The notes under the pieces are model-generated. The model had not been told where the DNA came from. It searched no databases and saw only the letters and a list, made by a program, of their open reading frames with translations. The position numbers and the translations under genes are program-made. A DNA stretch of 64,000 nt, from the NCBI RefSeq assembly GCF_000265365.1, contig NC_018011.1:1178001-1242000 (forward strand). Direction: 5' to 3'. This document shows positions 1 to 10,304 of the stretch, one piece after another; the stretch's first letter is position 1; each line of letters opens with the position of its first letter. The stretch comes from Alistipes finegoldii DSM 17242 (GTDB lineage: Bacteria > Bacteroidota > Bacteroidia > Bacteroidales > Rikenellaceae).

Positions 1-2
1 TG

Positions 3-788
3 AAGATGGATTTTCGGGTTTTCCGGGGCGACGCGTATGAGGATTTCGTCGTACGTCTTTCCGGAAGTATTCCGGCAGACAAACTCACGCGGCTTGAAGG
101 CCGTGCGGAAGAGATCTTGAAGAATGCTGAACTGACGTTGGGTTTGACCTATGCTCCGTGGGATGCGAGCATAACGATCGAGGATCACTTCCAGACCGAC
201 GACGACCTGAATAAGGTTTGGTCCTCGGCGCCGCTTCCCATCAGCGGCGCAGCCGATCCCGGATATGACAATTTCTGGGCTTCGTCCGTATTCACCGACT
301 GGGACGGTTCCGTAAAATACGATTCGTATCTTTATGACGGTATCATGGACGGGAGCGACGAGCACAAGGACCTCTATTGGGGCCCCGACGCAGTTGGGGA
401 GGCAGAAAAAGGCACCGTTCCGTCGTGGTATGTGGATTTGGGAACCGGATGTCAGGGCATTACGCTCACCTACTGGAACAAATTCGGAGGCAAAGGCGGC
501 CAGAAGCTCCGCACGATGAATATCTATGGAAGCAATGCTCCGGAGGACTATCGGGGCGGCAACGAAAGCTGGACGCTGATCACGACTTTCACTTCCGACC
601 GGACGAAACCTACGGAAGACGCCGGAGCCGAGGTCACGACCGGGCGGATCGAATTCGACAAGGGAAATGCGACCTACCGGTATGTGAAATGCGAGATCAC
701 CTCCCGGGTGAACGCCGACGGCAATGTGGTCGAGGATTCCGATGTGAATGTTGCCGAAGTGCAGATAACCGTGTGGTCCTGTAAATAG
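3..788 (+). CDS. Surface lipoprotein C-terminus, DUF4959/DUF5126/DUF5000-like (5' partial)
   Basis: The frame is open to the left window edge, so the N-terminus and signal peptide lie upstream; about 260 residues are visible. The last 150 or so residues look like a discoidin-type beta-sandwich: a WYVDLG strand, a string of aromatic residues, and a final strand (VNVAEVQITVWS). This is typical of the DUF5000 domain that ends DUF4959-DUF5126-DUF5000 lipoproteins encoded beside SusC/SusD pairs, which are thought to bind glycans at the cell surface. The GH20 gene downstream fits the end of a PUL. The family assignment rests on pattern memory rather than a search. Confidence 0.6.
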   Translation, partial: KMDFRVFRGDAYEDFVVRLSGSIPADKLTRLEGRAEEILKNAELTLGLTYAPWDASITIEDHFQTDDDLNKVWSSAPLPISGAADPGYDNFWASSVFTDWDGSVKYDSYLYDGIMDGSDEHKDLYWGPDAVGEAEKGTVPSWYVDLGTGCQGITLTYWNKFGGKGGQKLRTMNIYGSNAPEDYRGGNESWTLITTFTSDRTKPTEDAGAEVTTGRIEFDKGNATYRYVKCEITSRVNADGNVVEDSDVNVAEVQITVWSCK

Positions 789-796
789 GAATGTTT

Positions 797-829
797 CGGC
801 CCGGCTTGACGGCCGGGCCGTATTTTATG
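797..829 (+). terminator. Rho-independent terminator-like hairpin
   Basis: A 9-bp GC-only stem (797-805 with 812-820) is followed by TATTTTAT. It sits 8 bases after the stop of the first gene and just before the GH20 gene, so it may terminate or attenuate the upstream operon. Confidence 0.6.
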
Positions 830-845
830 TAAAAATCAATTGGAC

Positions 846-2717
846 ATGAATGAACGATTGTTGCCGGGACGTATCCGTTCGGGCTGGGGAGTCTCTATTC
901 TTTTTCTTTGTTTAATGGCCCTTTCCGGGTGCTGTTCACACGAAGCGATTCGGGTGAATCTCATTCCGCGCCCGGCGGAAATGGAGGTGCTGTCCGGGTA
1001 TTTTCAGCCGGGAAACACGACGGTGGACGACTTCACGACCGTAGTTGTGGACAATTCCCGGATGGATGCGCTGGGACGGGAGGGATACGAACTTACGGTC
1101 GATCGCTCGTCGGTGAGACTCACGGCTGCCACCCAGACCGGCATTTTCTATGGGAAACGGACGCTGGAACAGTTGATGACCGACAAGGGTATTCCTTGCG
1201 TAAGGGTCAGCGACCGGCCCCGGTTTGCCTACCGGGGCATGCACATGGATGTATCGCGGCATTTCTTTCCGAAAAGTCAGGTGCTGAAGATGCTGGACGA
1301 AATGGCCCGCTACAAACTCAACGTATTCCATTTCCATCTGACCGATAACGGTGGTTGGCGCATCCGGATCGACAAATATCCGCGGCTCACCGCCGAAGGG
1401 GCATTCCGCACGCAGCGGGATTGGTATGCATGGTGGGACCGGAACGACCGTCGCTATCTTCCCGAGGGAACTCCGGGCGCTTACGGCGGATATTTCACCA
1501 AAGAGGACATCCGTGAGATCGTGACCTACGCCGCCGAGCGGCACATTACGGTCATTCCCGAGATCGAATTCCCGGCGCATTCCGACGCCGTGTTCATCGG
1601 CTATCCGGAGTTGTGCTGTACGGGCAAACCTTATACGACGGGAGAATTTTGTGTCGGCAACGAACAGGTATATACTTTTATGGAGGATGTGCTTACCGAA
1701 GTTATGGAGCTTTTCCCTTCGAAATACATCCATATCGGAGGCGACGAGGCCCGGAAAGTCGCCTGGGCGACCTGTCCGAAATGCCAGGCCCTGATCGAGC
1801 GGGAGAGACTTGACGGGATACAGGGACTCCAACCCTATATGATCGCCCGTATCCAGGATTTTCTCGCTTCGAAAGGGCGGGTTATGGTCGGCTGGGATGA
1901 AATACTGCACAACGAACTGCATTCCGAAACCTTGGTTATGTCGTATCGTGGACAGAAAGGGGCTATCGAAGCCGCTAATCGGGGCAATTATGCCGTAATG
2001 ACACCCGGTGAAGTGCTCTATTTCGACTGGTATCAGGCCGATCCTTCCACTCAGCCGCGTGCCATGTACGGATATTCTCCCATTAAAAAGATGTACGCTT
2101 TCGAGCCGGTGCCGGCTGATCCGGAATCGGCGGCCCGCAACGAGTCGATCATCCGGGCCGAATTCGTGGACCCTGCGGCCGTGGAGCCGATCCGGGCGGA
2201 TCGCGCCGACCGCATCGTCGGTGTGCAGGGATGTACGTGGGCTGAATATATCGAAGATGAAGAGCAACAGGAATACATGATCTTTCCGCGTCTGCTGGCT
2301 GTGGCAGAATTGGCATGGACACCGCAGGAGAAGCGCGAATGGTGCGATTTCAAAGTCCGGATGAACTCCCATATCCCACTGTTGCAGCAACGGGGGCTAA
2401 ATACTTTTACGCTGAGCGACGAAGTTGAGATCACGACTCGCATTCGTTCCGGAAATAGAGCGGTTGAGGTGACTCTCGACTGTGAGAAATATCCCGCAGA
2501 GATTCGCTACACGTTAGACGGAACCCCGCCGACGCCCGACGCTTCGCTTTACGAAGCTCCTTTTACCGTGACCGATTCGACGGTGGTCCGGGCCGCCGTA
2601 TGTCGGGATGGAGTGATTCGAAGTCCTGAACGGAAACAATTGGTTACTCTCGCCGCGGAGATCGACAACTATTATCCGTTCGATGTGCCGGAAATCTGGA
2701 AAGAATATTTCGATTAA
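846..2717 (+). CDS. Beta-N-acetylhexosaminidase, GH20 lipoprotein
   Basis: Exo-beta-N-acetylhexosaminidase that would release terminal GlcNAc or GalNAc by substrate-assisted catalysis. A lipoprotein signal (hydrophobic stretch ending LSGCC, about residues 17-30) implies membrane anchoring. The GH20b domain occupies about 35-125 and the catalytic TIM barrel begins at FAYRGMHMDVSRHF (about 127). The catalytic pair is seen in HIGGDEA (D300, E301). A C-terminal beta domain of the CHB_HEX_C type follows (about 535-610). The ATG at 846 was preferred to an in-frame TTG at 840. It probably works with the upstream surface lipoprotein as the tail of PUL 1. Confidence 0.93.
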   Translation: MNERLLPGRIRSGWGVSILFLCLMALSGCCSHEAIRVNLIPRPAEMEVLSGYFQPGNTTVDDFTTVVVDNSRMDALGREGYELTVDRSSVRLTAATQTGIFYGKRTLEQLMTDKGIPCVRVSDRPRFAYRGMHMDVSRHFFPKSQVLKMLDEMARYKLNVFHFHLTDNGGWRIRIDKYPRLTAEGAFRTQRDWYAWWDRNDRRYLPEGTPGAYGGYFTKEDIREIVTYAAERHITVIPEIEFPAHSDAVFIGYPELCCTGKPYTTGEFCVGNEQVYTFMEDVLTEVMELFPSKYIHIGGDEARKVAWATCPKCQALIERERLDGIQGLQPYMIARIQDFLASKGRVMVGWDEILHNELHSETLVMSYRGQKGAIEAANRGNYAVMTPGEVLYFDWYQADPSTQPRAMYGYSPIKKMYAFEPVPADPESAARNESIIRAEFVDPAAVEPIRADRADRIVGVQGCTWAEYIEDEEQQEYMIFPRLLAVAELAWTPQEKREWCDFKVRMNSHIPLLQQRGLNTFTLSDEVEITTRIRSGNRAVEVTLDCEKYPAEIRYTLDGTPPTPDASLYEAPFTVTDSTVVRAAVCRDGVIRSPERKQLVTLAAEIDNYYPFDVPEIWKEYFD

Positions 2718-3529
2718 TCGTTCCATCGACTATTGTGCGTTATCGCCTTTTCTTTCTGGGCGGCAGACTGTGCGCAGCCTTGAAACGGAGTCGGACGTGG
2801 CTGACTTTGGGTTGATTCGGGAAAAGGTCCGGGTGGAGGGAATAACAGACAGCCCTTTTATTTTCGGCCTTCGGATTTTTCCCGTATGCCCTGGCGCGGA
2901 CGAATATGCCGTTGGGTCGCTCCTGTTCCGAAAGATCGTCTTCATTTCGCAAACAGAAACGACATCGTAATTGACGTTCCGGAGGGGGCAATGCCCGATA
3001 AACACACCGGTCGATAACCGATTCGTCATAGATCGCCCCGGAGATTTGCTAGTTTTCAAAATCAAAGATCCCCGGGGCTTATCGTACGATTCAGAAGCGA
3101 TCGATATTTATGTGAACGGTTCAACATCGCATATAATCGGCTTATCTATCAGGTTCAATCTATTTAGAGACGGGAGAACCAAATATTTAAAGTCATACGC
3201 TCTATATTAGTGTACAAGCGTTTGTCAATGTGTTTATGTTCCTCAATATTCCGGAACGATAACCCATATCCTCCGAGATAGTTTTGTTGTTCACGATCAT
3301 TTGATGGAATATAACCATTGGAGGACTGTCTATTTATCATGGTGAAGTCATTCTAAATAAATTATCCAATTTGAAAAATCGGGACATTTTATTAAATTTG
3401 TATTCAATAACAGGAGTTGTTTGACAAGATGGAACGCAGATGCGAACAAATGCATACGACTGTTTCCTAACCATTACCTGCTATATGCAAATAGAGTCAT
3501 AACTTTTTAAGTTACAACTCTATCTAAAA
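2718..3529 (+). other. GC-poor intergenic stretch without a convincing gene
   Basis: About 800 bases clearly richer in A+T than both flanks, most strongly from 3160. Only short ORFs with no recognisable motif occur, on both strands. An imperfect palindrome lies at 3491-3523: 7-bp outer arms, a 3x3 internal loop, a 5-bp inner stem and a TTT loop. No transposase, tRNA or promoter pair was recognised. It may be the scar of a lost mobile element or simply a divergent spacer between PULs. Confidence 0.5.
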
Positions 3530-3667
3530 ATGAATGGATAATACGAGCAGTACGAAGCCTTCGACGAGCTGGAGGAGGAGTACGGCGAAATGGAAGCCGA
3601 GGTCACGGAGACGCTCGCCCGCTACGTGGACGGGCATCTGGATCTGTTCGCCGCGGTCGTCGGATAA
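3530..3667 (+). pseudogene. Short acidic ORF remnant broken by a stop codon
   Basis: ATG at 3530 reads three codons to a TAA at 3539. The same frame then stays open for 41 codons to TAA at 3665-3667 with gene-like, high-GC acidic coding (about a dozen Glu; ends GHLDLFAAVVG). The composition switches abruptly from the AT-rich spacer to genome-like here. It is either the 3' remnant of a lost gene or a small ORF with another start. No family is recognised. Confidence 0.35.
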
Positions 3668-3770
3668 CCGGCCCGGAATCCTGCGGAAACAGCCTCTCCG
3701 CATCGCCGTTCCCGGCATATACGAAGCGTCCGCGGAGGAATATCCGGAGACATTCCGCTAAAAAAATCGG

Positions 3771-3815
3771 AAAAAAGGCGGTCGGCCGTAAGGGTCGGCC
3801 GCCTTTTTCGTGTCT
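3771..3815 (+). terminator. Rho-independent terminator upstream of the FecR gene
   Basis: An 11-bp stem with two G-U pairs (about 3776-3786 with 3792-3802), loop about GTAAG, flanked by A6 on the left and T5 on the right, so it could work in both directions. It lies 25-60 bases before the FecR start and separates PUL 2 from whatever preceded it. Confidence 0.75.
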
Positions 3816-3838
3816 TCGGGTAAAAACCGAATACCGTC

Positions 3839-4840
3839 ATGGACAAACATTACCGGGACCTCCTGATCCGTGCGCTGAAGGGCACGCTGGACACCGCATC
3901 GCGCCGCGAATTCGACCGGTGGGTCTCGGATGCGGACAACCGCCGCATCTACGAAAACGCCCTCCGCATATGGGACGACGTACAGCGCCGCACCTCGGCC
4001 TACAATCCCGACCGCGACCGGCTCTGGGAGCAGTTGCAGTCCCGCATCGGAGTCTACGGAACGCCGCAGCCGACGGAGCGGCCCGCGCCAAAACGCCGCT
4101 GGGCGCCGATACTTCGCACGGCGGCAGCCGTCGCCGCGGGCGTCGTCGTCACGCTCTTCGCGGTGCGTCCCGACGCCGCCCCCACACCGAGCCCGGCCCG
4201 ACAGGAGTTCTGCGCCTTCGGCGGCAAATCGCTGGCACACCTGACCGACGGTTCGACCGTATGGCTCCAAAGCGGCTCGACGCTTGCCTACGACAGCTCC
4301 TTCGGCGCCGAAAGCCGCAACGTAAAACTCCGCGGAGAGGGATTTTTCGACATCGCCAAAGATCCCGAACGCCCTTTCACGGTCGAAGTGGAAGGGCTGC
4401 GCATACGGGTTCACGGCACGAAATTCAACGTGAACACCTCGCACGAAGACCGGACCGTCGCCGTATCGCTCGTTGAGGGTTCGGTGGCCCTCGATTCCGG
4501 CAACGGGGAGACGCGCCGGCTGCACCCCGGAGAAATAGCCTGCTACGACCCCGCCACCCAAGAGCTGAATATCCGCAGGGGCAACGTCGAGCTGGAATCC
4601 TGCTGGGCCGCGGGCAAACTGGTCTTCGAGCGGCAGTCGTTGGGCGAAATCTGCCGCTACCTCTCACGCTGGTACGACATCCGGATCGACATCTCCCCGG
4701 CACTCGCCCACAACTACGCCTACACGTTCACCATTACCGACGAACCGCTCGAAGCGATTCTGCGCATCATGAGTCGCATCAATCCGATCGTCTACACTTT
4801 CTCGGACAACCGCTCGGTGTACATCTCCGAGATAGAATAA
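3839..4840 (+). CDS. FecR-family anti-sigma factor (PUL 2)
   Basis: Inner-membrane anti-sigma factor that relays the state of a TonB-dependent transducer to a cytoplasmic ECF sigma factor. A cytoplasmic N-terminal segment of about 88 residues precedes one membrane span (about 89-109, rich in Ala/Val). A periplasmic FecR domain follows (about 121-225, with GSTVWLQSGS and FFDIAKDPERPFTVE signatures), then a DUF4974-like C-terminal domain (about 258-333). It lies 126 bases before an STN-containing SusC, the expected partner. The sigma gene that should precede it is absent; the nearest same-strand ECF sigma lies at the far end of the locus (12491-13034). Confidence 0.92.
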   Translation: MDKHYRDLLIRALKGTLDTASRREFDRWVSDADNRRIYENALRIWDDVQRRTSAYNPDRDRLWEQLQSRIGVYGTPQPTERPAPKRRWAPILRTAAAVAAGVVVTLFAVRPDAAPTPSPARQEFCAFGGKSLAHLTDGSTVWLQSGSTLAYDSSFGAESRNVKLRGEGFFDIAKDPERPFTVEVEGLRIRVHGTKFNVNTSHEDRTVAVSLVEGSVALDSGNGETRRLHPGEIACYDPATQELNIRRGNVELESCWAAGKLVFERQSLGEICRYLSRWYDIRIDISPALAHNYAYTFTITDEPLEAILRIMSRINPIVYTFSDNRSVYISEIE

Positions 4841-4966
4841 AACCGCAAACCTACCAAACACCAACCAAACCCCGAATGCCTATGACCGAACAGAGCAGAA
4901 CCGTACACTATCCTTCCCGCGGCAGCATCCGCCGCCGCAAACATACGCTAACTTTAAACTTCAACC

Positions 4967-7900
4967 ATGAAACATTTTAGACTATTCGCAATTCTTTTGC
5001 TGCTCGTCTGCGGATGGACAACGGTTGCACACGGCCAGACGCAGGAGCCGGCGATCAACCTTGAGTTCACCGACATACCTCTCTCGGAAGCCATATCGCG
5101 CATCGAGAAGAGCAGCAAATACACGTTCTTCTACGACGCCAAACAGACCGATCTGACCCGGCGCGTCAGCCTCCGCGCCAAACAGCTGCCGATCTCCGCC
5201 GCCCTGCGCCAGATGCTCGCCCCGACGGGTCTCAATTTCACGATCTCCGAACGCCAGATCGCCCTGATCCCCGCGGCGCGCAAGGCCCCGGCCGGATCGC
5301 GCACGATCACCGGCACGGTCAACGACTCCCACGAGCTTCCCTTGGCCGGCGTCGCCGTCACGCTGGAGGGCGACAATACCCGCGGCACCGTTTCCGAGAA
5401 CAACGGCAGTTTCACCATCACCGTTCCCGACACCGATGCGGTGCTCAGTTTCACCTACTTGGGCTACATCTCCAAGAAAGTCTCCGTTCCCGTCTCGCAG
5501 AACAGCCTCAAGGTATTCCTCGCAGAGGACGCCGTGAGGATGGAGGACGTCGTAGTAGTAGGTTACGGCACCCAGAAGAAGGTCAATCTGACGGGAGCCA
5601 TCACCACGGTGGACGACACGCAGCTTGCAAACCGTTCGGCGCCGTCCGTAGCCCACATGCTTCAGGGTGCGGTTCCGGGTCTGACGATCTCGACCACATC
5701 GGGCCGTCCGGGCAACTCGGCCGACCTGAACATCCGCGGCATCACCTCGATCAACGGCGGTTCGCCGCTCGTGCTGATCGACGGCGCCGAGGGCGACCTG
5801 ATGAAGCTCAACCCCAACGACGTGGCCTCGATTTCGGTGATCAAGGATGCCTCGGCAGCCGCCATCTACGGCGCACGCGCGGCCTACGGCGTCGTGCTGG
5901 TGACCACCAAGGAGGGCGACGATTCGGGAAAAACCCGCGTGTCGTACAGCGGCCGCTGGGGCTGGAACGCCCCCACCACCTCGACCGACTACGAGACCCG
6001 CGGCTACTACTCGGTCTACGTCAACGACCTGTTCTGGCACGCCGACGCAGGCACCAACTACACCAACTACACAGAGCAGGACATGATGGAGTTGTGGGCC
6101 CGCCGCAACGACAAGGTCGAAAACCCCGAACGTCCGTGGGTGAAGATCGACCAGCGCGACGGCCGCGACACATATGTCTATTACGCCAACTTCGACTGGT
6201 ACCACTACCTGTTCAAGGACGAACATCCCAACACGAGCCACAGCGTCTCGCTGTCGGGCGGCAACTCGAAGGTCAAGTACATGCTTTCGGGCAACTACTA
6301 CAGCGAAGAGGGACTCTTCCGTCAGGACCCCGACCGTCTGCAGCGGATCAACTTCCGTTCGAAAATCTCGTTCGACATCAACAAGTGGCTCAAGATCAGC
6401 AACAACACCAGCTACTACAACTACCAGTACTACTACCCCGGCCCCACCGGAGTCAATACCGCCTTCTCGCTGGGCACGGTACACGGACTGGCCTCGATGA
6501 TGCCCTACAACCCCGACGGCACGAGCGTCTACTACACCTCGCTGTCGAAATACTCGATCATGGACGGCCTGCCCACGATCATGAACAAGGGCGGCCACTA
6601 CAACAAGGACAAGACCGACAACATGTCGACCACCACGGAGCTGACGTGGGCCCCGGTCAAAGGGCTGGAGATCAAGGGTAACTTCACCTACATGTTCAAC
6701 ACCCAGCACAACCTCAACCGTCAGGTCAATACCGAATACTCGCAGTATCCGGGCGAAGTGCAAACCCTCTCGACGGGCAGCCGCTTCCAAGACAAGCTCT
6801 ACGAAAAGACCATGATGCACAACTACTATCAGGCCAACGTCTACGCCACCTACGCACACACGTGGAACGAGAAGCACAACTTCAAGGCGATGGCCGGTTT
6901 CAACTGGGAGACCAAGTATCTCAAGGACGTATCGGCCACGGGCTACAACCTGCTCTCCGAAACGCTGATGGACCTCAATCTGGTGGGACAGGGCGCCGAC
7001 GGCAACGAGCGCATGGAGGTCGGCGGCGGCCAGAACGAATACGCCCTGATGGGTTTCTTCGGCCGTCTGAACTACGACTACAAAGGCAAATACCTCGTGG
7101 AGGTGAGCGGCCGCTACGACGGCACGTCGCGCTTCAAGCGCGGTCACCGCTGGGGTTTCTTCCCCTCGTTCTCGCTCGGATGGCGCATCTCGGAAGAGCC
7201 TTTCTTCGAGGGCATCCGCGAAAACTTCAACAACCTCAAAATCAGGCATTCGTACGGACAGCTGGGTAACCAGAACGTAGGCTACTACGACTATATCCGC
7301 AAAATCTCGATCGGCAACCAGAACTATCTGTTCGGCGGCGACAAACCCACGACGGCCACCATTTCGGCCCCCGTGGCCTCGAACCTCTCGTGGGAAACCT
7401 CGATCCACAACAATCTAGGCGTAGACATGAGCTTCCTGAACAACCGGCTGGCTTTCAGCGCCGACTTCTACATCCGCGATACGAAGGACATGCTGACCGC
7501 CGGCGTCGCACTGCCGAGCGTCTACGGCGCCGATTCGCCCAAGATGAACAGCGCCGACCTGCGCACCAAGGGTTACGAGCTCTCGCTCAGCTGGCGCGAT
7601 GAGTTCCAGCTCCTGCGCCGGCCGTTCACCTACAGCGTGACGGTCACCTTCAACGACTACGTGACCAACATCACCAAATACGACAACCCCGACCGCACGT
7701 TCGCCAAGTCCTACTACGAAGGCATGCGCTGGGGTGAGATCTGGGGCTACCGCATCGGCGGACTCTTCGCCACGGACGCCGAGGCTGCCGGCTACGCCGT
7801 CGATCAGACGGCCGTCAACAACCGGATCAACGCCGCGGCCGGCTCGGAACGCGGCCTGCACGCCGGCGACCTGAAGTTCCTCGATCTGGACGGTGACAAC

Positions 7901-8482
7901 ATCATCTCCATCGGCAAGAACACCGTAGACGATCCGGGCGACCGGGAGATCATCGGCAACAGCCAGCCGCGGTTCCACTACGGCACTACGCTGAGCATGT
8001 CGTGGGCGGGCATCGACTTTTCGATCTTCTTTCAGGGCATCGGACGCCGCCACTGGTATCCCAAAGCCAATACGATCGCCTTCTGGGGTCCCTACGCCCG
8101 TCCGTATGCGAGCTGGATTCCCAAAGACTTCCACAAGATGTACTGGAGCGAAGAGAATCCCGACGCCTACTTCCCCCGTCCGCGCGGCTACGTCGCCCTG
8201 TCGGGTACCAACCGCGAGCTGACGGCCGTCAACGACCGCTATATGCAGAACATCCGCTACTGCCGTCTGAAGAACCTCACGATAGGCTACACGCTGCCCA
8301 AGAAATGGACCCGCAAAGTGCTGATCGACAACCTTCGCGTCTACTTCACGGGAGAGAACCTCGCCACATGGTCGCCCATCCGCTCGGACTATATCGACCC
8401 CGAAATGGCCGCCATGAACGACGAGATGCGCACCTACCCGTGGCAGAAGACCTACATGTTCGGCGTAGATGTCACATTCTAA
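4967..8482 (+). CDS. SusC/RagA-type TonB-dependent transporter with STN domain (PUL 2)
   Basis: Outer-membrane importer of oligosaccharide-type ligands, 1171 residues. Signal peptide about 1-23; STN signalling domain about 30-102, which contacts FecR; carboxypeptidase-regulatory-like domain about 112-188; TonB-box-like EDVVVVGYG about 193-201; plug with NIRGITSINGGSPLVLIDG at about 255; then the beta-barrel, ending in the aromatic strand FGVDVTF. The STN domain marks a transducer able to switch on its own locus through FecR and sigma. It is followed 16 bases later by the SusD gene with which it should form the lidded complex. Codon usage is uniform with its neighbours. Confidence 0.96.
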   Translation: MKHFRLFAILLLLVCGWTTVAHGQTQEPAINLEFTDIPLSEAISRIEKSSKYTFFYDAKQTDLTRRVSLRAKQLPISAALRQMLAPTGLNFTISERQIALIPAARKAPAGSRTITGTVNDSHELPLAGVAVTLEGDNTRGTVSENNGSFTITVPDTDAVLSFTYLGYISKKVSVPVSQNSLKVFLAEDAVRMEDVVVVGYGTQKKVNLTGAITTVDDTQLANRSAPSVAHMLQGAVPGLTISTTSGRPGNSADLNIRGITSINGGSPLVLIDGAEGDLMKLNPNDVASISVIKDASAAAIYGARAAYGVVLVTTKEGDDSGKTRVSYSGRWGWNAPTTSTDYETRGYYSVYVNDLFWHADAGTNYTNYTEQDMMELWARRNDKVENPERPWVKIDQRDGRDTYVYYANFDWYHYLFKDEHPNTSHSVSLSGGNSKVKYMLSGNYYSEEGLFRQDPDRLQRINFRSKISFDINKWLKISNNTSYYNYQYYYPGPTGVNTAFSLGTVHGLASMMPYNPDGTSVYYTSLSKYSIMDGLPTIMNKGGHYNKDKTDNMSTTTELTWAPVKGLEIKGNFTYMFNTQHNLNRQVNTEYSQYPGEVQTLSTGSRFQDKLYEKTMMHNYYQANVYATYAHTWNEKHNFKAMAGFNWETKYLKDVSATGYNLLSETLMDLNLVGQGADGNERMEVGGGQNEYALMGFFGRLNYDYKGKYLVEVSGRYDGTSRFKRGHRWGFFPSFSLGWRISEEPFFEGIRENFNNLKIRHSYGQLGNQNVGYYDYIRKISIGNQNYLFGGDKPTTATISAPVASNLSWETSIHNNLGVDMSFLNNRLAFSADFYIRDTKDMLTAGVALPSVYGADSPKMNSADLRTKGYELSLSWRDEFQLLRRPFTYSVTVTFNDYVTNITKYDNPDRTFAKSYYEGMRWGEIWGYRIGGLFATDAEAAGYAVDQTAVNNRINAAAGSERGLHAGDLKFLDLDGDNIISIGKNTVDDPGDREIIGNSQPRFHYGTTLSMSWAGIDFSIFFQGIGRRHWYPKANTIAFWGPYARPYASWIPKDFHKMYWSEENPDAYFPRPRGYVALSGTNRELTAVNDRYMQNIRYCRLKNLTIGYTLPKKWTRKVLIDNLRVYFTGENLATWSPIRSDYIDPEMAAMNDEMRTYPWQKTYMFGVDVTF

Positions 8483-8498
8483 TCAAACAAGCAGAACC

Positions 8499-10271
8499 AT
8501 GAAAAAAATATTATTGATACTGGCCGCAGGCTGCACCATGGCGCTCGTCTCCTGCGAAGAGTGGCTCGACAAATACCCGCTGGCCCAAATGTCGCCCGAA
8601 ACCTTCTTCTCGAACGAAAACGAGCTGCAGGCTTTCAGCAACAAATTCTACACGGCCTTCCCGTCCGACGGGCTCTACAACGAGTACTGGGACAACATCA
8701 TTCACAACGACCTGCCTCAGGAGATGCGCGGCGGCCGCACGATCCCCGCGTCGGGCGGCGGCTGGACATGGACCAGCCTGCGCGACATCAACACGCTGCT
8801 CGAATACTCGGTCAACTGCAAGGACCTCGACGTCCGTAACCGCTACGACGCGCTGGCCCGTTTCTTCCGCGCCTATTTCTACTTCGAAAAGATCAAGCGG
8901 TTCGGCGACGTGCCATGGTACTCGAAACCGATCGGCTCGGCCGATCCTGAGCTCAAGCGTCCGCGCGATTCGCGTGAATACGTCATGCAGCGCATGATCG
9001 AGGACATCGATTTCGCCATCCGCTACCTGCCTACCAAACACGACCTCTACCGTATCACGAAATGGACGGCACTGGCCCTGAAATCGCGTTTCTGTCTCTT
9101 CGAAGGCACGTTCCGCAAATACCACGGCATCGACCTTCCGGAGAACGACTGGAAATACTACCTCGACCTGTCGGCGAAGGCATCCGAAGAGTTCATCACC
9201 AACAGCGGCTACGGACTCTACACATCGGGCGGCACGCAGACCGCCTACCGCGACCTGTTCGTGTCGGAAGACGCCCAGCAGATCGAGGTCGTCCTCGCCC
9301 GCGATTACAACAAGGGGCTAAGCGTATTCCACAACAGCACCTTCTACTCGCTGAACACCTCCTACGGGCGTCCGGGCCTGACGCGCAAGATCGTCGCCAG
9401 CTATCTGATGGCCGACGGCACGCGCTTCACGGACAAGGCGGGCTGGGAAACGATGGAGTTCCGGGACGAGTGCCAGAACCGCGATCCGCGTCTGGCGCAG
9501 TCGATCCGCACGCCGGGTTACACGCGCATCAACTCCACCAAGGTCGAAGTGCCGAGCCTTTCGACCTGCATGACGGGCTACCAGCCCATCAAGTTCGTCG
9601 CGCCCGCCGATTTCGGTTCCGACGGTTACAACCTCTCGTACACCGACCTGCCGATCATCCGCACGGCCGAGATCTATCTCAACTACGCCGAAGCCAAAGC
9701 CGAGCTGGGCACGCTGACGCAGGACGACATCGACCTGACGATCAAGAAGCTGCGCGACCGAGCTGGCATGCCCAATCTGGACATGGCCCAAGCCAACGCC
9801 AACCCCGACCCGTACCTTTCGGCCCCTGAGACAGGCTACCCCAACGTGACGGGTTCGAACAAAGGCGTACTGCTCGAAATCCGCCGCGAACGCACCATCG
9901 AACTGCTTCAGGAGGGCCACCGTTACTACGACCTCATCCGCTGGAAAGAGGGCAAGACCTTCACGCAGCCGCTGCTGGGCCTCTACATCCCCTCCAAGGG
10001 CGAATACGACCTCGACGGCGACGGCACGCCCGACATCTATCTCAAGACCAAGGGAGAGACGCCCTCGACCAAAGCCCCGCTCATCATGGAGATCGATCAG
10101 GACATCTTCCTCTCGGAAGGCGACCACGGCTACATCTCGCCCCACAAGAAGAATCCGGGCGAGTGGAACGAGGCCCGCGACTACTACTACCCGATTCCGA
10201 CCGACGACCGCTCGCTGACCGGCGGCGCCCTGACGCAAAACCCCGGCTGGAACGACGGGCTCGACTTTTAA
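8499..10271 (+). CDS. SusD/RagB-family glycan-binding lipoprotein (PUL 2)
   Basis: Surface lid of the SusCD importer, 590 residues. The lipoprotein signal ends LVSCEEW (Cys about residue 20). The N-terminal SusD-like part (about 20-230) and the RagB C-terminal part contain typical sequences: RAYFYFEKIKRFGDVPW, an LNYAEAKAELG helix, and RRERTIELLQEGHRYYDLIRWK. The start is the ATG followed by KKILLILAAG; an in-frame ATG ten codons upstream overlaps susC and gives no signal peptide. The ligand cannot be read from sequence. Confidence 0.95.
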   Translation: MKKILLILAAGCTMALVSCEEWLDKYPLAQMSPETFFSNENELQAFSNKFYTAFPSDGLYNEYWDNIIHNDLPQEMRGGRTIPASGGGWTWTSLRDINTLLEYSVNCKDLDVRNRYDALARFFRAYFYFEKIKRFGDVPWYSKPIGSADPELKRPRDSREYVMQRMIEDIDFAIRYLPTKHDLYRITKWTALALKSRFCLFEGTFRKYHGIDLPENDWKYYLDLSAKASEEFITNSGYGLYTSGGTQTAYRDLFVSEDAQQIEVVLARDYNKGLSVFHNSTFYSLNTSYGRPGLTRKIVASYLMADGTRFTDKAGWETMEFRDECQNRDPRLAQSIRTPGYTRINSTKVEVPSLSTCMTGYQPIKFVAPADFGSDGYNLSYTDLPIIRTAEIYLNYAEAKAELGTLTQDDIDLTIKKLRDRAGMPNLDMAQANANPDPYLSAPETGYPNVTGSNKGVLLEIRRERTIELLQEGHRYYDLIRWKEGKTFTQPLLGLYIPSKGEYDLDGDGTPDIYLKTKGETPSTKAPLIMEIDQDIFLSEGDHGYISPHKKNPGEWNEARDYYYPIPTDDRSLTGGALTQNPGWNDGLDF

Positions 10272-10304
10272 TTCCCAATACTAACTTCAAAAACGAACGA
10301 AACG

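Noticed and set aside
2683..3065. Short ORFs on both strands in the GC-poor gap (95, 111 and 83 codons)
   Set aside because: Mutually overlapping, no recognisable motif, no promoter; not supported as genes.
4982..7408. 808-codon minus-strand frame opposite PUL 2 susC
   Set aside because: Third-position GC artefact; Val/Arg/Asp-rich with no motif, while the + strand is a complete SusC.
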